Below, piece after piece: positions 21,540 to 31,241 of a DNA stretch of 64,000 nt; positions within the stretch are counted from its first letter, which is position 1; every line of letters begins with the position of its first letter. The stretch is from the NCBI GenBank assembly GCA_037176705.1, contig CM073886.1, positions 126,882,001 to 126,946,000 of the forward strand, in the 5' to 3' direction. A model generated the notes under the pieces. It was not told the DNA's origin. It did no database searches and saw only the letters and a program-made list of their open reading frames with translations. This stretch comes from Molossus alvarezi (lineage: Eukaryota > Chordata > Mammalia > Chiroptera > Molossidae). The position numbers and the translations under genes are program-made.

Positions 21540-23416
21540 TTTATTTATCTTTTTATTTTATTTGTTACAGATGTTTCTCCTTTTTTACCCCATTGACACC
21601 TTCTCCCCATCCCCCCCCCCCGTCCCCGGCTTTCTTGTCCCTGTCCAGTGGTTATGCGTACATATAAGTTCTGTGGTTTATCTCTTCCCTCCCCCCACCA
21701 CCCCTCTTCTGAGGGTTGTCTGTCTGTACCTTACTTCCACATCTCTGGGTCTACCCTGTTCCTCAGACTGTTATGTCCATTATATTTCACAAATAAGTGA
21801 GATCATGTGGTATTTGTCTTTTTCTGCTTAGCTTGTTTCACTTAGGATTAATACTTTCCAGGTCCCTCCATGTCGTCTCAAAGGATAAGAGATCTTTCTT
21901 TCTTACAGCTGCAAAGTACTCCGTTGTGTATATGTACCATGGCTTTTTAATCCCTTCGCCTACTGATGGACACTTGGGCTGTTTCCAGATCTTAGCTATT
22001 GTAAATAGTGCTGCTATAAACATGGGGGTACATATATTCTTTTGGATTGGGGTTTCAGGCTTCTTAGGGTATATTCCTAGAAGTGGGATCACTGGGTCAA
22101 ATGGCAGTTCAATTTTTAATTTTTTGAAGTAACACCATTGTGTTTTCCATAGTGGCTGCACCAGTCTGCATTCCCACCAGCAGTGTACTAGAGTCCCCTT
22201 TTCTCCACACCCTCACCAACACTTGTTTGATGATTTGCTGATGGTGGCCATTCTGACAGGTGAGGTGATACCTCATTGTTATTTTAATTTGCATCTCTCT
22301 GATGATTAGTGATGTTGAGCATTTCTTCATCAGTCTCTTGGCCATTTGTATGTCCTGTTTGGAGAGGTGTCTATTCAGGTCCTCTGCCCATTTTTTAACT
22401 GGGTTCTTTATCTACCTTTTGTTGAGTTGTATGAGCACTCTATATATTTTGGAAATTAACCCCTTATCTGATGTATCATTGGCAATGATGCTCTTCCATA
22501 CAGTGGGTTGCCTTTCCATTTTGATGGTTGTTTCTTTTGCTGTGCAGAAGCTTTTGAGTTTGATGTAGTCCCATGTGTTCATGTTTTCCTTTGTTTCTGT
22601 TGCCTTAGGTGATGTATCAGTGAAAATTCTGCTGCGAATGATGTCTAAAATTTTGTTGCCTACATTTTCTTCTAGGATTTTTATGGATTCACGGGTCACA
22701 TTTAAGTCTTTTATCTATTTTGAGTTTATTTTTGTGTATGGTGTAAGTTGATGGTCTAGTTTCATTTTATTGCATGTAGCTGTCCACTTTTCCCAGCACC
22801 ATTTATTAAAGAGGCTGTCTTTACTCCACTGTATGCTCTTGCCTCCTTTGTTAAATATCAATTGAGCATAATGTCTTGGGTCCATTTCTGGGTTCTCTGT
22901 TCTGTTCCACTGGTCTATATGCCTGTTCTTGTGCCAGTACCAGGCTGATTTGATTACAGTAGCTTTGTAGTATAACCTGATATCTGGTATTGTGATCCCA
23001 CCTACTTCGTCCTTGTTTTTCAACATTACTGTGGCTATTCGGGGTCTTTTTTGGTTGCATATGAACTTTTGAAGTATTTGTTCTAGTTCTGTGAAATATG
23101 TCATTGGCATTTTGATGGGGATTGCATTGAATCTATAGATTGCTTTGTGTAATATGGACATTTTAATCATGTTAATTCTTCCGATCCATGAACAAGGTAT
23201 GTGCTTCCACTTTTTTATATCTTCTTCTATTTCTTTTTTCAATGTCCTGTAGTTTTCTGCAAATAGGTCCTTTACTTCTTTGGTTAAGTTTATTCCTAAG
23301 TATCTTAATTTTTTTGCCATGATGGTAAATGGGATTGTTTTTTCAGTTTCTCTTTCTGTGAGTTCAACGTCGTTGATGTATAAGAATGCCCTCGATTTCT
23401 TGATGTTAATTTTGTT
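21540..23416 (-). mobile_element. L1 LINE, 5'-truncated, inserted into a VES SINE
   Basis: About 1.88 kb of an L1 3' end on the minus strand. It carries the carboxy-terminal part of ORF2 (reverse transcriptase thumb to C-terminal region, with the familiar [11 protein letters not shown] and [12 protein letters not shown] stretches near 23150 and 22970), then stop-broken sequence and the 3' UTR ending in a T-rich tail at 21540. The flanking direct repeat CATTGATGTTTCT (21527-21539 and 23417-23429) is the target duplication. No intact endonuclease or complete reverse transcriptase is present, so it is immobile. Mirror 36894-38796. Confidence 0.95.
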
Positions 23417-23476
23417 CATTGATGTTTCTATTTCTCTTTCCCTCTCCCTTCCCCTCTCTCTAAAATCAATAAAGGA
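23417..23476 (+). repeat. VES SINE, 3' part split by L1
   Basis: CATTGATGTTTCTATTTCTC to AAAATCAATAAAGG, completing the element at 21384-21539. Confidence 0.9.
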
Positions 23477-23479
23477 AAA

Positions 23480-24265
23480 GAAAAAGAAAAAAAAATATTC
23501 TAAAGTAACAAATAGTATCATAGAAATTCTATACTGTAAAAACTTATTTAATGAAAAAAGTTATGAAGTTTATTTTACATTTAAAATACTATACATTCCT
23601 TAATTATTGTACTTTATAAGTATATAGAGTATTCATAGAACATTCCTCATAATTATCATATTAATAATGTATTATAAATCATATAAATGAAATTATTTAA
23701 CTAATTACAAAAATAATGTATTAAAAGAAGTTGAAAATATTTTCAAGCATTACTTAATATTTAAATACTTTATATAAAATATTTTCAAATTATCACTAAG
23801 TTTTTCTGACTGGTGTGGCTCAGTGGTTGAGCCTTGACCCATGCACCAAGAGGTCGCAGTTCCATTCCTGGTCAGGCACATGCCCAGGTTGTGGGCCCAG
23901 TCCCTGGTGAGGGGCATGCAGGAGGCAGCCAATCGATGTTCTCTCTCATCGATGTTTATATCCCTCTTTCCCTCTCCCTTCCTCTCTCTCTAAAATCAAT
24001 AAAGAAAAAAAATAAATTATCACTAAAGTTTTAACTAACGACATAAAATATAAACGATAAAGTCATACAATTAACATTTTGACATCATAAGTAATAACAT
24101 ACACAAATAAATATGATAAACATTATGTAAAAATACATATTATAATTTAAAAACAAATACCATATATTGTATTAAGTACTTTAATATATTATAGAACCTA
24201 ATAATTACTATATTAATATATTATAAAATATAAGAATAAAAGATAAATAGAATAGAATCTAAACA
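23480..24265. other. Very AT-rich tract, left arm
   Basis: Almost free of G and C apart from a VES SINE. No gene recognised. Mirror 36053-36832. Confidence 0.8.
23806..24012 (+). repeat. VES SINE
   Basis: Head CTGACTGGTGTGGCTCAGTG and AAAATCAATAAAG tail. It is the only GC-containing element in the AT-rich tract. Mirror 36305-36513. Confidence 0.95.
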
Positions 24266-24280
24266 TAGAACACAATTATA
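24266..24280. repeat. Target-site duplication, 3' side of HSPB1 retrocopy
   Basis: TAGAACACAATTATA is repeated exactly at 25097-25111, bracketing the pseudogene. Confidence 0.9.
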
Positions 24281-25096
24281 TATATAAACACACATATATA
24301 TGTATATAATATATATGTATATATATATTTTGCAGGCAGCTGTTTTGAACTTTATTTGAGAAAGACAACATAAACGTATCAAAGCACATACAGGCTGACG
24401 GGTGAGGATGGTCAGTGATTGCTGTTGGGGGATTCGAAGCAGGGCTAAGGCCTTTATTTGGCTCCAGGCTGCTCTGACTTCCCAGCTTCTGGGCCCCCAA
24501 GCTGAGCAAGAGCCTGGAAGGTGACAGGGATGGTGATCTCTGCTGGGGGCCTCCACGGTGAGCGTGCCCTCGGGGGACAGGGAAGAAGACACCAGGGTGG
24601 GGTCCACACCAGGGGGAAGCGTGTATTTTCGGGTGAAGCACCGGGAAATGTAGCCATGTTCGTCCTGTCTCCCTTCATGCTTGCCGGTGATCTCCACCAC
24701 AGCTTCCTTGGTCTTGCCGGTCAGCTCCTCGGGGGCGAAGTGGTTGACGTCCAGGAACACGCGCCAGCGGTCGGGGGTGTGCTAGATCTCCGCGATGCCA
24801 CTGCTGAGTTGTCTGCGGAGCGCGCCACTGTAGGCGGGCGCGGCCACCTCCGGGGTGCCCTCGACGGCGGCCGCGGTTAGCAGCGGGCGCATGGAGCCCG
24901 GCCAGCCGCTGAGGCCGAAGCACTGCGACCATTCCTCGGGCAGCCGCGGCATCCCGGAGGCCTGCTCGAAGAGGCGGCGGTGGCTCGGTACCAGTCGCGG
25001 AACGGTCCCAGCCAGGACTCCGCAGGAGCGAGAAGGGCACAGGGCGCTCAGTCTGCTGCCTCGGTTCTGCGCTTCTGGCCGAGGCTCGGAGAAATC
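24281..25096 (-). pseudogene. HSPB1P: HSPB1 (Hsp27) processed pseudogene, left copy
   Basis: Read on the minus strand this is an intronless copy of the small heat-shock protein Hsp27 mRNA with its 3' UTR. Recognisable stretches are [17 protein letters not shown], the alpha-crystallin domain ([10 protein letters not shown] to [12 protein letters not shown] to [12 protein letters not shown]) and the tail segment EITIPVTF, in order. The start codon is lost, at least two frameshifts lie in the amino-terminal region, a TAG stop falls just before the alpha-crystallin domain, and a deletion with frame change follows LTVEAP. The 3' UTR keeps CTCAAATAAAGTTCAAA. An AT-repeat stands where the poly(A) tail would be. 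Flanking 15-bp duplications show LINE-mediated insertion. It cannot make Hsp27. Confidence 0.95.
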
Positions 25097-25111
25097 TAGA
25101 ACACAATTATA
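25097..25111. repeat. Target-site duplication, 5' side of HSPB1 retrocopy
   Basis: Exact partner of 24266-24280. Confidence 0.9.
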
Positions 25112-25650
25112 TTTAACATCATCAATTAATAACTTAACTGTAAATAGATAGCTACACGAAATAATTAAAGTGAAGACAAATATTAAGGACAAAAATTATT
25201 CAAAATTAAATTATTTCAAATATAATTAACAAATGAATATTTTATAAATAAATTAAATCTAAATAATTGAAACATTTGTTTTAAGTAAACAAAATAATTA
25301 TTTATATAACTTAAATAGTTAAATAATGATATATAATTTATGACATGTAAAAAATTAAATTAATATAAATAAATAATACTCACAATATTTGGATTAATTA
25401 AAATAAATGAGTAATACAGAAGTAAAATGCATAATCATAATTAATAGAATAGGCATATAAAATTAATATATATGATGTGATACATAAAGAATATCAATAA
25501 TGACTAAAGCAAAAAATTAAATTGAACGATGAATTTAAATTTAATTAGTTAAAAATAACATCTTTACTTAGAGTAATATAAAGCATAATTATTACATTTA
25601 TATATTACATTATCTATTATATTCATTAAATTTTACTATAGTATTAAATA
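25112..25650. other. Very AT-rich tract next to CpG-rich unit, left arm
   Basis: Roughly 540 bp of A/T runs (ATTAA, TTAAAT, ATATAA) with no coding or repeat signature. Mirror 34680-35206 is nearly identical. It meets the CpG-rich module abruptly near 25655. Confidence 0.85.
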
Positions 25651-25654
25651 TCTT

Positions 25655-26235
25655 TCTGTGCTCTCTAAGTCCTACAGAGATGGTTTTCCCACAGTTGGTT
25701 CTATTCAGACTTCCTTTTTTCTGGTACAGGGATGGCGTTTTACCCGCAGAACCCCGGTCTTCCTTGCACACAGACCTTTCCGTAGCGACGGCTCCGTTCA
25801 CAGAGCCAGGTGTTCCTCGCGGGCAGCGCACTTGTTCGCCCAATTTGTTTTTGGCAAACGCACTGCTGCTCGCTCTCTGCCCGCGCTCGCTCCGCGCCAG
25901 AGCCTCAGACTTGGCCGGTTTCCTGCAGCCGCGCGGCCGTAGCTGCAGAGCCCCAGGGGGCATGGCCGCGCGCTGATTTCACGGGAACCCGCGGGTTCTT
26001 CCCGGTCGCAGCTCCGCGAGCCTAGCAGCTCCCGCTCTGCGCTTTACAGGGTTAGTTCTCCATGCGGTTTACTGAGGTTCCCCCTACCTTGTTTTGTGGG
26101 AATGATTTTTCCGGTTTCTAAACTCTGTAACTTTTTTGGGGGGGTGGGTATTGCAGCATTGGTTCTACTCATTTTCCTGAATTCGTTAAGGTGGGTTATT
26201 CCGTTTTGAACTGCTGGGTTTTTGATGCGATACCT
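25655..26235 (+). other. CpG-rich module 1, left copy
   Basis: CpG-dense block (25760-26040) with short related motifs such as TCCTACAGAGATGG, CTGGTACAGGGATGG and GCAGAACCCCGG, the same motif set seen in the spacer. It is present in the mirror at 34080-34664 with almost no change: a 117-codon open frame (25610-25963 minus; 34356-34709 plus) is identical in both. The spacer copy B lacks this module. No function recognised; an island promoter is possible. Confidence 0.5.
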
Positions 26236-26351
26236 GCCTTGCACACGCCCACCACCCTGGAGAGTATGAATACCGAGGCAGCGGGTACCACCGCAGCCCT
26301 TGCGCCCTGCAGCAGCTCCAGCGCTGTGTCCTCTGGCCCCACGTCTGCGCG

Positions 26352-26921
26352 ATGGATCAGCACCGGCTCCACGCTGGCAACCAGGCTTGGGATTCCGCAG
26401 ACCTGCCGTCGGAGCCCCAGCCTCCGTTGATCTCAGGAGAAGCGGGGCCCTGGCCGCTGCCTCTCTACCCTGTGCTGGGAGAGAGCTCGGGCCACCGAAG
26501 ACGACGGGCAGCTGCTTTCCAGTCCTTGTTGGCGGCTGGGCTCATCGACCTTCCCGCAAACCGCGAGGATCCTCAACGAAGCCCAGGGCCCCTCGGAACC
26601 ACGCCCGCCGCTGCGCACTATGGGCCTCGGGCCTGGGGCGCCGACGACGCCAGGAGCACTCGCTGGAGCGCGGGAGCCGGTAAAGGAAACCACGGGCGTT
26701 TTGCTTCCCGTGCCCCTGCCGCGCCGTGCCACGGGCAGATCGCCGGACCCAGAGACCTGGTTCGTCTCGCACCTTTCAGATCGTCGCCCTCCTCCCGAGC
26801 CCGCCGCAGGGAGTACGCACACGCGTTTCTCAGCCTGCCTGCGGTGGTCGCTCGCGCCGCCTACACCTTGAGCCCCTGGGCTGCTGTCTGCGCTGCGCTG
26901 TTGGACCTCCGTGGACTCTAA
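26352..26921 (+). CDS. CpG-rich ORF unit A, 189-codon unknown protein
   Basis: Opens at ATG (MDQHRLHAGNQ) and ends ...LLDLRGL-stop. It is one of three homologous copies (B 31242-31859, C 33407-33970). The product is rich in Ala, Arg, Pro and Ser. I recognise no domain. The first ~130 residues align with copy C; a one-base difference near GGACCCAGAGACC shifts the frame, which later returns so that both end CAALLDLRGL. An AATAAA (26993-26998) lies about 70 bp after the stop. Alternatives are a non-coding CpG island, or the U3 part of an LTR-like element. No intron or promoter is evident. Confidence 0.35.
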   Translation: MDQHRLHAGNQAWDSADLPSEPQPPLISGEAGPWPLPLYPVLGESSGHRRRRAAAFQSLLAAGLIDLPANREDPQRSPGPLGTTPAAAHYGPRAWGADDARSTRWSAGAGKGNHGRFASRAPAAPCHGQIAGPRDLVRLAPFRSSPSSRARRREYAHAFLSLPAVVARAAYTLSPWAAVCAALLDLRGL

Positions 26922-26992
26922 GGAGCGCTGAGGTCGCAGAGGGAGGGGACCCACTCTGGACGTCCGCCCGCGGGAAAGGGTGTCTAAGGGGC

Positions 26993-27125
26993 AATAAAAG
27001 TGCATTGGCACGTCACTTCAGTGTCCCTTGTCAATTTTTGATTCGGTCTCTCTCCCTGCAACGCTGGTCGCTTCTTATTGCACTTTCCTCGCTGATTACT
27101 GAGCCAGGGACACAAATCTGTTGGC
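26993..27125 (+). terminator. AATAAA and retroviral R-U5-like segment, copy A
   Basis: AATAAAAGTGCATTGGCACG is followed by a pyrimidine-rich stretch with a second CTTATTGCACTTTCCTCGC and then CAGGGACACAAATCTGTTGGCG. The spacing resembles a polyadenylation signal, R-U5 and the start of a primer-binding region of an LTR element, but the TGG-starting stretch does not match a tRNA complement I know. Copies at 31040-31171 (B) and 33210-33335 (C). Confidence 0.3.
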
Positions 27126-27365
27126 GATTCGGACGAGGCAGGGGGCCGTGGGCGCTGGCTTCTCCAGCCGCGCTTTCTGCACCGCAGCAGGACCAGTGGC
27201 CTTTCTGGGGAGCTGGCTGGACCCAGTCCGCTCCGTTGTTTGCGACCGCGTTTAGTGGATGTGTCTCTCATGGAAGACCCGGGCGGGCATAGGGCCTCCT
27301 TTTTGAAATCGGACGTATACCTGGTTTTTAATATCGGACAGATAACTCCCTTGTTTTTTTCCTGT

Positions 27366-27553
27366 TTTTTTCTTCTTCTTTAATGATTTGAGAGAGAGAG
27401 GAAGGGAGATGGAGAGAGAGAGAGAAACATCAATGAGAAAGAACATCAATTCGCCACCTCCTGCATGCCCCACAATGGGAATTGCACCCACAACCTGGGC
27501 ATATGACCTGACCGGGAATTGAACCAGCAACCTCTGGGTGCACGGACTAGCCA
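27366..27553 (-). repeat. VES SINE at inner arm boundary
   Basis: Homologous to 32764-32960 at the mirrored position. The palindrome homology stops at its outer (head) edge, so the break joining arm and spacer lies at or beside this SINE. Confidence 0.9.
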
Positions 27554-27556
27554 GGC

Positions 27557-28311
27557 GCCCGTGGGCTCTGACTTCTCCAGCCGGGTTTTCTGCACCGCAG
27601 CAGGACCAGTGGCTTTCTTGGGGCGCTGGCTGGACCCATGGGGCGGGGGGGCAGTTTCCCACTGGCTTCCAGCTACTATTTGCATGAAAATCCTCGGGTT
27701 TCCATCCCTTTCCTTCCCAGTGCGGGACAAGACAAGGCAAAGCTCTTGGTGGCAGAACCCCTGTCCTCCGGTGTTAACGGGGTCCTCCTATTGCACGTTT
27801 CCCCGATGTTCTAGCAGTTCCAGCGCCTGTGGCGGCCCAGAGGCCCTGTGCCCACTTTGAGCACTTTGGGTTCGTTGCTGCTGAGCCCTCGCTAACGCGG
27901 TCCTGAAGAGGCATTGATTCCATTAGCTCAGGTGAATGCGTTTTTCAAGTCCTACGGAGATGAGTTTTCTCTAGGGAACAACCATTTTTCCTTTTAGGAG
28001 GACTTACTTTTTTTTGTTTATTTGTCTTTTAATCTTCGTCAGAGTGTGTGTATGTGTATGGGGGGGGGGGAGAGTTGGAAGGAGGGAGGGAGAGAGAGAG
28101 AGAGAGAGAGAGAGACGTGGATATGAGAGACAGAGTGGCTGCCTCCCTCAAGACCCTGAGAGGGGCTGGAAATCAAACCCTCAACCAAGGTACACACCCT
28201 GGACCTGGAATTGAACGGGAGACTCTGGTCAGTAGGACAATGCTCTAATCGCTGAGCACCTAGTTTTTGATGTCAAACAGAGACCCGGTTCTGCGGAGAA
28301 CGGTTCTTTTC
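27557..28311 (+). repeat. Inner (nested) palindrome, left arm
   Basis: Reverse-complement match to about 30130-30800, with coordinate sums near 58445. It begins with a partial duplicate of the segment at 27149-27230 (TTCTCCAGCCG ... GCACCGCAGCAGGACCAGTGG) and runs through GCCCACTTTGAGCACTTTGG and AACCATTTTTCC to the SINE-like element and CTAGTTTTTGATG. No gene recognised. Confidence 0.9.
28004..28260 (-). repeat. Second-type SINE, diverged
   Basis: Head side ends at GCTCTAATCGCTGAGCACC. The body has (GA)n at 28088-28114 and G11 at 28060-28070. It lies within the inner palindrome and is mirrored at 30188-30432. Confidence 0.75.
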
Positions 28312-28661
28312 ATGCTGATGGGTACCGAGGTGGGTCTTTCTCCAGGATCACCATGGTTCCATTCCCGCAGACCACATACCCTGGTTGCACTCTGGTCGTT
28401 TGGTGTGTCACTTGTCTAGAGCCCACTTGCTCCTGGTAGGTCACTTTCAGAGCAAGCAGCGCTATGTTAATGGACAGAGTCGGTTCATCCTCCTTTCACA
28501 AGTATCTTTTGTGCGGATCAAAGGCAAGGCTGTCAGAGGCTAAAGCCCTGGTTCTCAGGTGGGGTCTGGGTCTTCCTTCTGCCTGTTTCTCCTTGGCCTC
28601 GCAGTCACTGCACTGCAGAGGAAAAGGTATATTTACTTACTTACTCTTACTTTTAATTTCT

Positions 28662-28896
28662 TTTTGCTAATCCTCACAAGAGAATATTTTTCCGTTGATT
28701 TCTAGATAGAGTGGAAGTGAGGGATGGAGAGAAACATCAATGTGAGAGACACATTGATTAGTTGCCTCCCACATGACCCCAACAGGTACAGAGATCCAAC
28801 CTGCAACCCAGGTATGTGCACTTGACCAGAAATGGAACCCAAGACTCTTGGGTCTGAGGGCTGATGCTCTAACCAGTGAGCCAAACCAGCCAGGGC
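28662..28896 (-). repeat. tRNA-SINE, second type
   Basis: The head CGGCCCTGGCTGGTTTGGCTC starts at 28896. It has no mirror copy because it lies in the innermost spacer. Confidence 0.9.
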
Positions 28897-28911
28897 CGGA
28901 TGCTGACTTTT

Positions 28912-29115
28912 AATTACTGACACTTTTGTTAAATAACTTTTACTTACTGTCAGTTAGTTTTAATCAATGACACTACTTTTAATTACTGACAATGACTTTT
29001 ACTTACTGACGCATACATACATTTACTTATTGACACTAATTTTACAAACTGATACTCTGACTTACTGATACAAACTTTTATTTACTGATACTTACTTTTA
29101 GTTAGTGGCACATTT
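28912..29115 (+). repeat. Degenerate ~16-20-bp tandem (ACTTTTACTTACTGACA)
   Basis: About eleven imperfect units with core (T)TTA(C/A/T)TTACTGA(C/T)A, for example at 28912, 28936, 28969, 28996, 29020, 29050 and 29075. Found only in the inner spacer. Confidence 0.8.
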
Positions 29116-29438
29116 TCCTTTCTGCTTCTGGAACAGCCATTTTATTTTTGAACAAATTATTCTCTTTTTCTTTAACAAAAACACAGAGTATATACCTTGA
29201 ATGCTTTTAATACAAAACACATCACATTTCTCCCAATACTTTCTATATAAAGTGGTTTCCCTTTCCTCTTACTTATTCTAATTGTTTTTTTTATATTTTC
29301 ATTATTAATGTTACCTATTAAGAACCTTTACTTTCCAATGAAAACTAAGAAGCAGTTAATTATGAGCTATAATATATTAGCACTCTCTAGTGAATAGCAT
29401 ACTTATGAATACAAATTATAAAAAAATTTTAATTTTCA

Positions 29439-29529
29439 GCCCTGGCCAGTTTGGTTCAGTGGTTGAACGTCAGCCTGCGGACAAGAGTGTCCCGGGTTCG
29501 GTTCCTGCTAGGTAGGGGCACATACCACA
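29439..29529 (+). repeat. tRNA-head-only SINE
   Basis: GCCCTGGCCAGTTTGGTTCAG to GGTAGGGGCACATACCAC, followed directly by (AAT)n. Same end point as the copies at 20871 and 32287. Confidence 0.85.
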
Positions 29530-29572
29530 AAAATAATAATAATAATAATTATTATTATTATTATTATTTTCA
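29530..29572. repeat. (AAT)n-(ATT)n palindromic microsatellite
   Basis: AAT repeats convert into ATT repeats, forming a self-complementary ~40-bp block at the tail of the head-only SINE. Confidence 0.9.
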
Positions 29573-29616
29573 GAGTCCTGCTTTTAATAGTATTATTGTT
29601 TAAAATATGGGTAGGA

Positions 29617-29845
29617 GGGGAGCTGGCTGGCTGGCTCCAAGGTTACAGCATTGGCCCAAGGACTAAAAAGTCTGGGGTCCTGGTCAAGGGCATGTACTTT
29701 GGTTTCCCGGGTCTTGCAGGGAGGCAAGCAATCCCCACCCCTCTCTCTCTCTCTCTCTGTCTCTGTCTCTCTCCCTCTCTGTCTCTTTCTCTCCCTTTCC
29801 CATCCTACTCCCACTCTATCTAAAAAAATAAATGAAAAAATATAT
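29617..29845 (+). repeat. Second-type SINE, diverged
   Basis: Head GGGGAGCTGGCTGGCTGGCTCC is altered. The CTCTGTCTCTGTCTC body and the CCCACTCTATCTAAAAAAATAAA tail identify it. Confidence 0.7.
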
Positions 29846-30129
29846 CCTAAGGTGCCGATTAACAAAATTAAAAATAAAAAAAGGAATAAAGAGACAAAAA
29901 GGGAAGTTGACCTTTATGATGTTGGTTAACACGGGGGTAGGGGATGGCGGTTCCCAGAAGCCAGGAGATTGGCTAAAATTGACATTCATTTCGGAAAGAT
30001 GACTTCTCTCATTAACATTTCCATCTTCCTCTCCTTTGCTCTTTTTGTCTCAAAAAAAGAGAAGTCACTCTCACCCGAAACCGGTGTTAGTTGCGCCATA
30101 CTCGCTTCTCCAAAACGCTCGGGTTTGAC

Positions 30130-30800
30130 GTCAGCCTGAAAGGAACAATGGTTCTCCGCAGAACCGGGTCTCTGTTCCACATCAAAAACTAGGTGTCCAG
30201 CGATTAGAGCATTGGCCTACTGACAGAGTCTCCCACTCAATTCCAGGTCAAGGGCGTGTACCTTGGCTGAGGGTTTGACCCCAGCCCCTCTCAGGGTCTT
30301 GAGGGAGGCAGCCACTCTGTGTGTCTCTCTCATATCCAAGTTTCTCTCTCTCCCTCCCGCCGTCCTTCCAACTCTCTCTCCCCCCACACACACCCCCAAC
30401 TCACACACACTCTGACGAGGATTAAAAAGAAACTAGGTCCTCCTAAAAGGAAAAACGGTTGTTCCCTGGAGAAAACTCATCTCCGTAGGACACGCAAAAC
30501 GGATCATCTGAGCTAATGGAAGCAATACCTCTTATTCAGGACCGCGTTAGCGAGGGCTCAGCAGCAACGAACCCAAAGTGCTCAACGTGGGCACAGGGCC
30601 TCTGGGCCGCCACAGGCGCTGGAACTTCAAGAACATGGGGGAAACCTGCAATAGGAGGACCCCGTTAACACCGGAGGACAGGGGTTCTGCCACAAGAGCT
30701 TTGCCTTGTCCTGTCCCGCACTGGGAAGGAAAGGGATGGAAACCCGAGGATTTTCATGCAAATAGTAGCTGGAAGCCAGTGGGAAACTGCCCCCCGCCCC
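30130..30800 (-). repeat. Inner (nested) palindrome, right arm
   Basis: Reverse complement of 27557-28311. The match ends near CAGTGGGAAACTGCCCCCCGCCCCG (30778-30801). The next ~145 bp (30802-30945) is absent from the left side. Confidence 0.9.
30188..30432 (+). repeat. Second-type SINE, diverged
   Basis: Mirror of 28004-28260. The CT body is shortened to CTCTCTCTCCCTCCC and no GA run remains. Confidence 0.75.
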
Positions 30801-31241
30801 GTGTCACCAAGGAACGCCCTGGCATCAAGTCAAGAGCGTGGGCTGGTCCCTAAACACGAGGGAATGAGCTGGACTCCGCCTGCCAGGGTCTCCCTTGAGA
30901 GACAAGCCCGCACAACGCGGATCCGAAGAACGGAACGGACTGGGTCCTGCCAGCGCCCCAGAAAGGCCACTGGTCCTGCTGCGGTGCAGAAAGCGCGGCT
31001 GGAGAAGCCAGCGCCCACGGCCCCTGCTCGTCCGAATCCCCAGTAGATTTGTGTCCCTGGCTCAGTAATCAGCGAGGAAAGTGCAATAAGAAGCGACCAG
31101 CGTTGCAGGGAGAGAGACCGAATCAAAAATTGACAAGGGACACTGCAGTGACGTGCCAATGCACTTTTATTGCCCCTCAGACACCCTTTCCCGCGGGCGG
31201 ACGTCCCAAGTGGGCCCCCTCCCCCTGCGACCTCAGCGCTC

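Larger units (their letters stand above)
1..27553 (+). repeat. Left arm of giant inverted repeat (palindrome)
   Basis: The whole tract reappears in reverse complement at about 32764-61070. Anchor pairs: 26044-26244 with 34078-34275, 25610-25963 with 34356-34709, 18803-19021 with 41467-41685, 12182-12454 with 48061-48333, 4738-5703 with 55086-56051. The arm is cut by the window start, so its outer end is not defined. It contains no recognised intact gene. The inner end falls at the outer edge of the VES SINE at 27366-27553, after which homology to the right arm stops. Confidence 0.97.
28312..30129. other. Spacer of the inner palindrome
   Basis: 1.8 kb unique between the inner arms. It holds SINEs at 28662-28896, 29439-29529 and 29617-29845, a degenerate tandem at 28912-29115, an AT-rich stretch and an (AAT)n block. 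No gene is recognised in 28312-28660 or 29845-30129. Confidence 0.7.

Noticed and set aside
22715..23521. 268-codon ORF as a gene
   Set aside because: It is the C-terminal part of L1 ORF2 running into antisense VES SINE sequence, with no start of its own and stop-broken L1 sequence after it.
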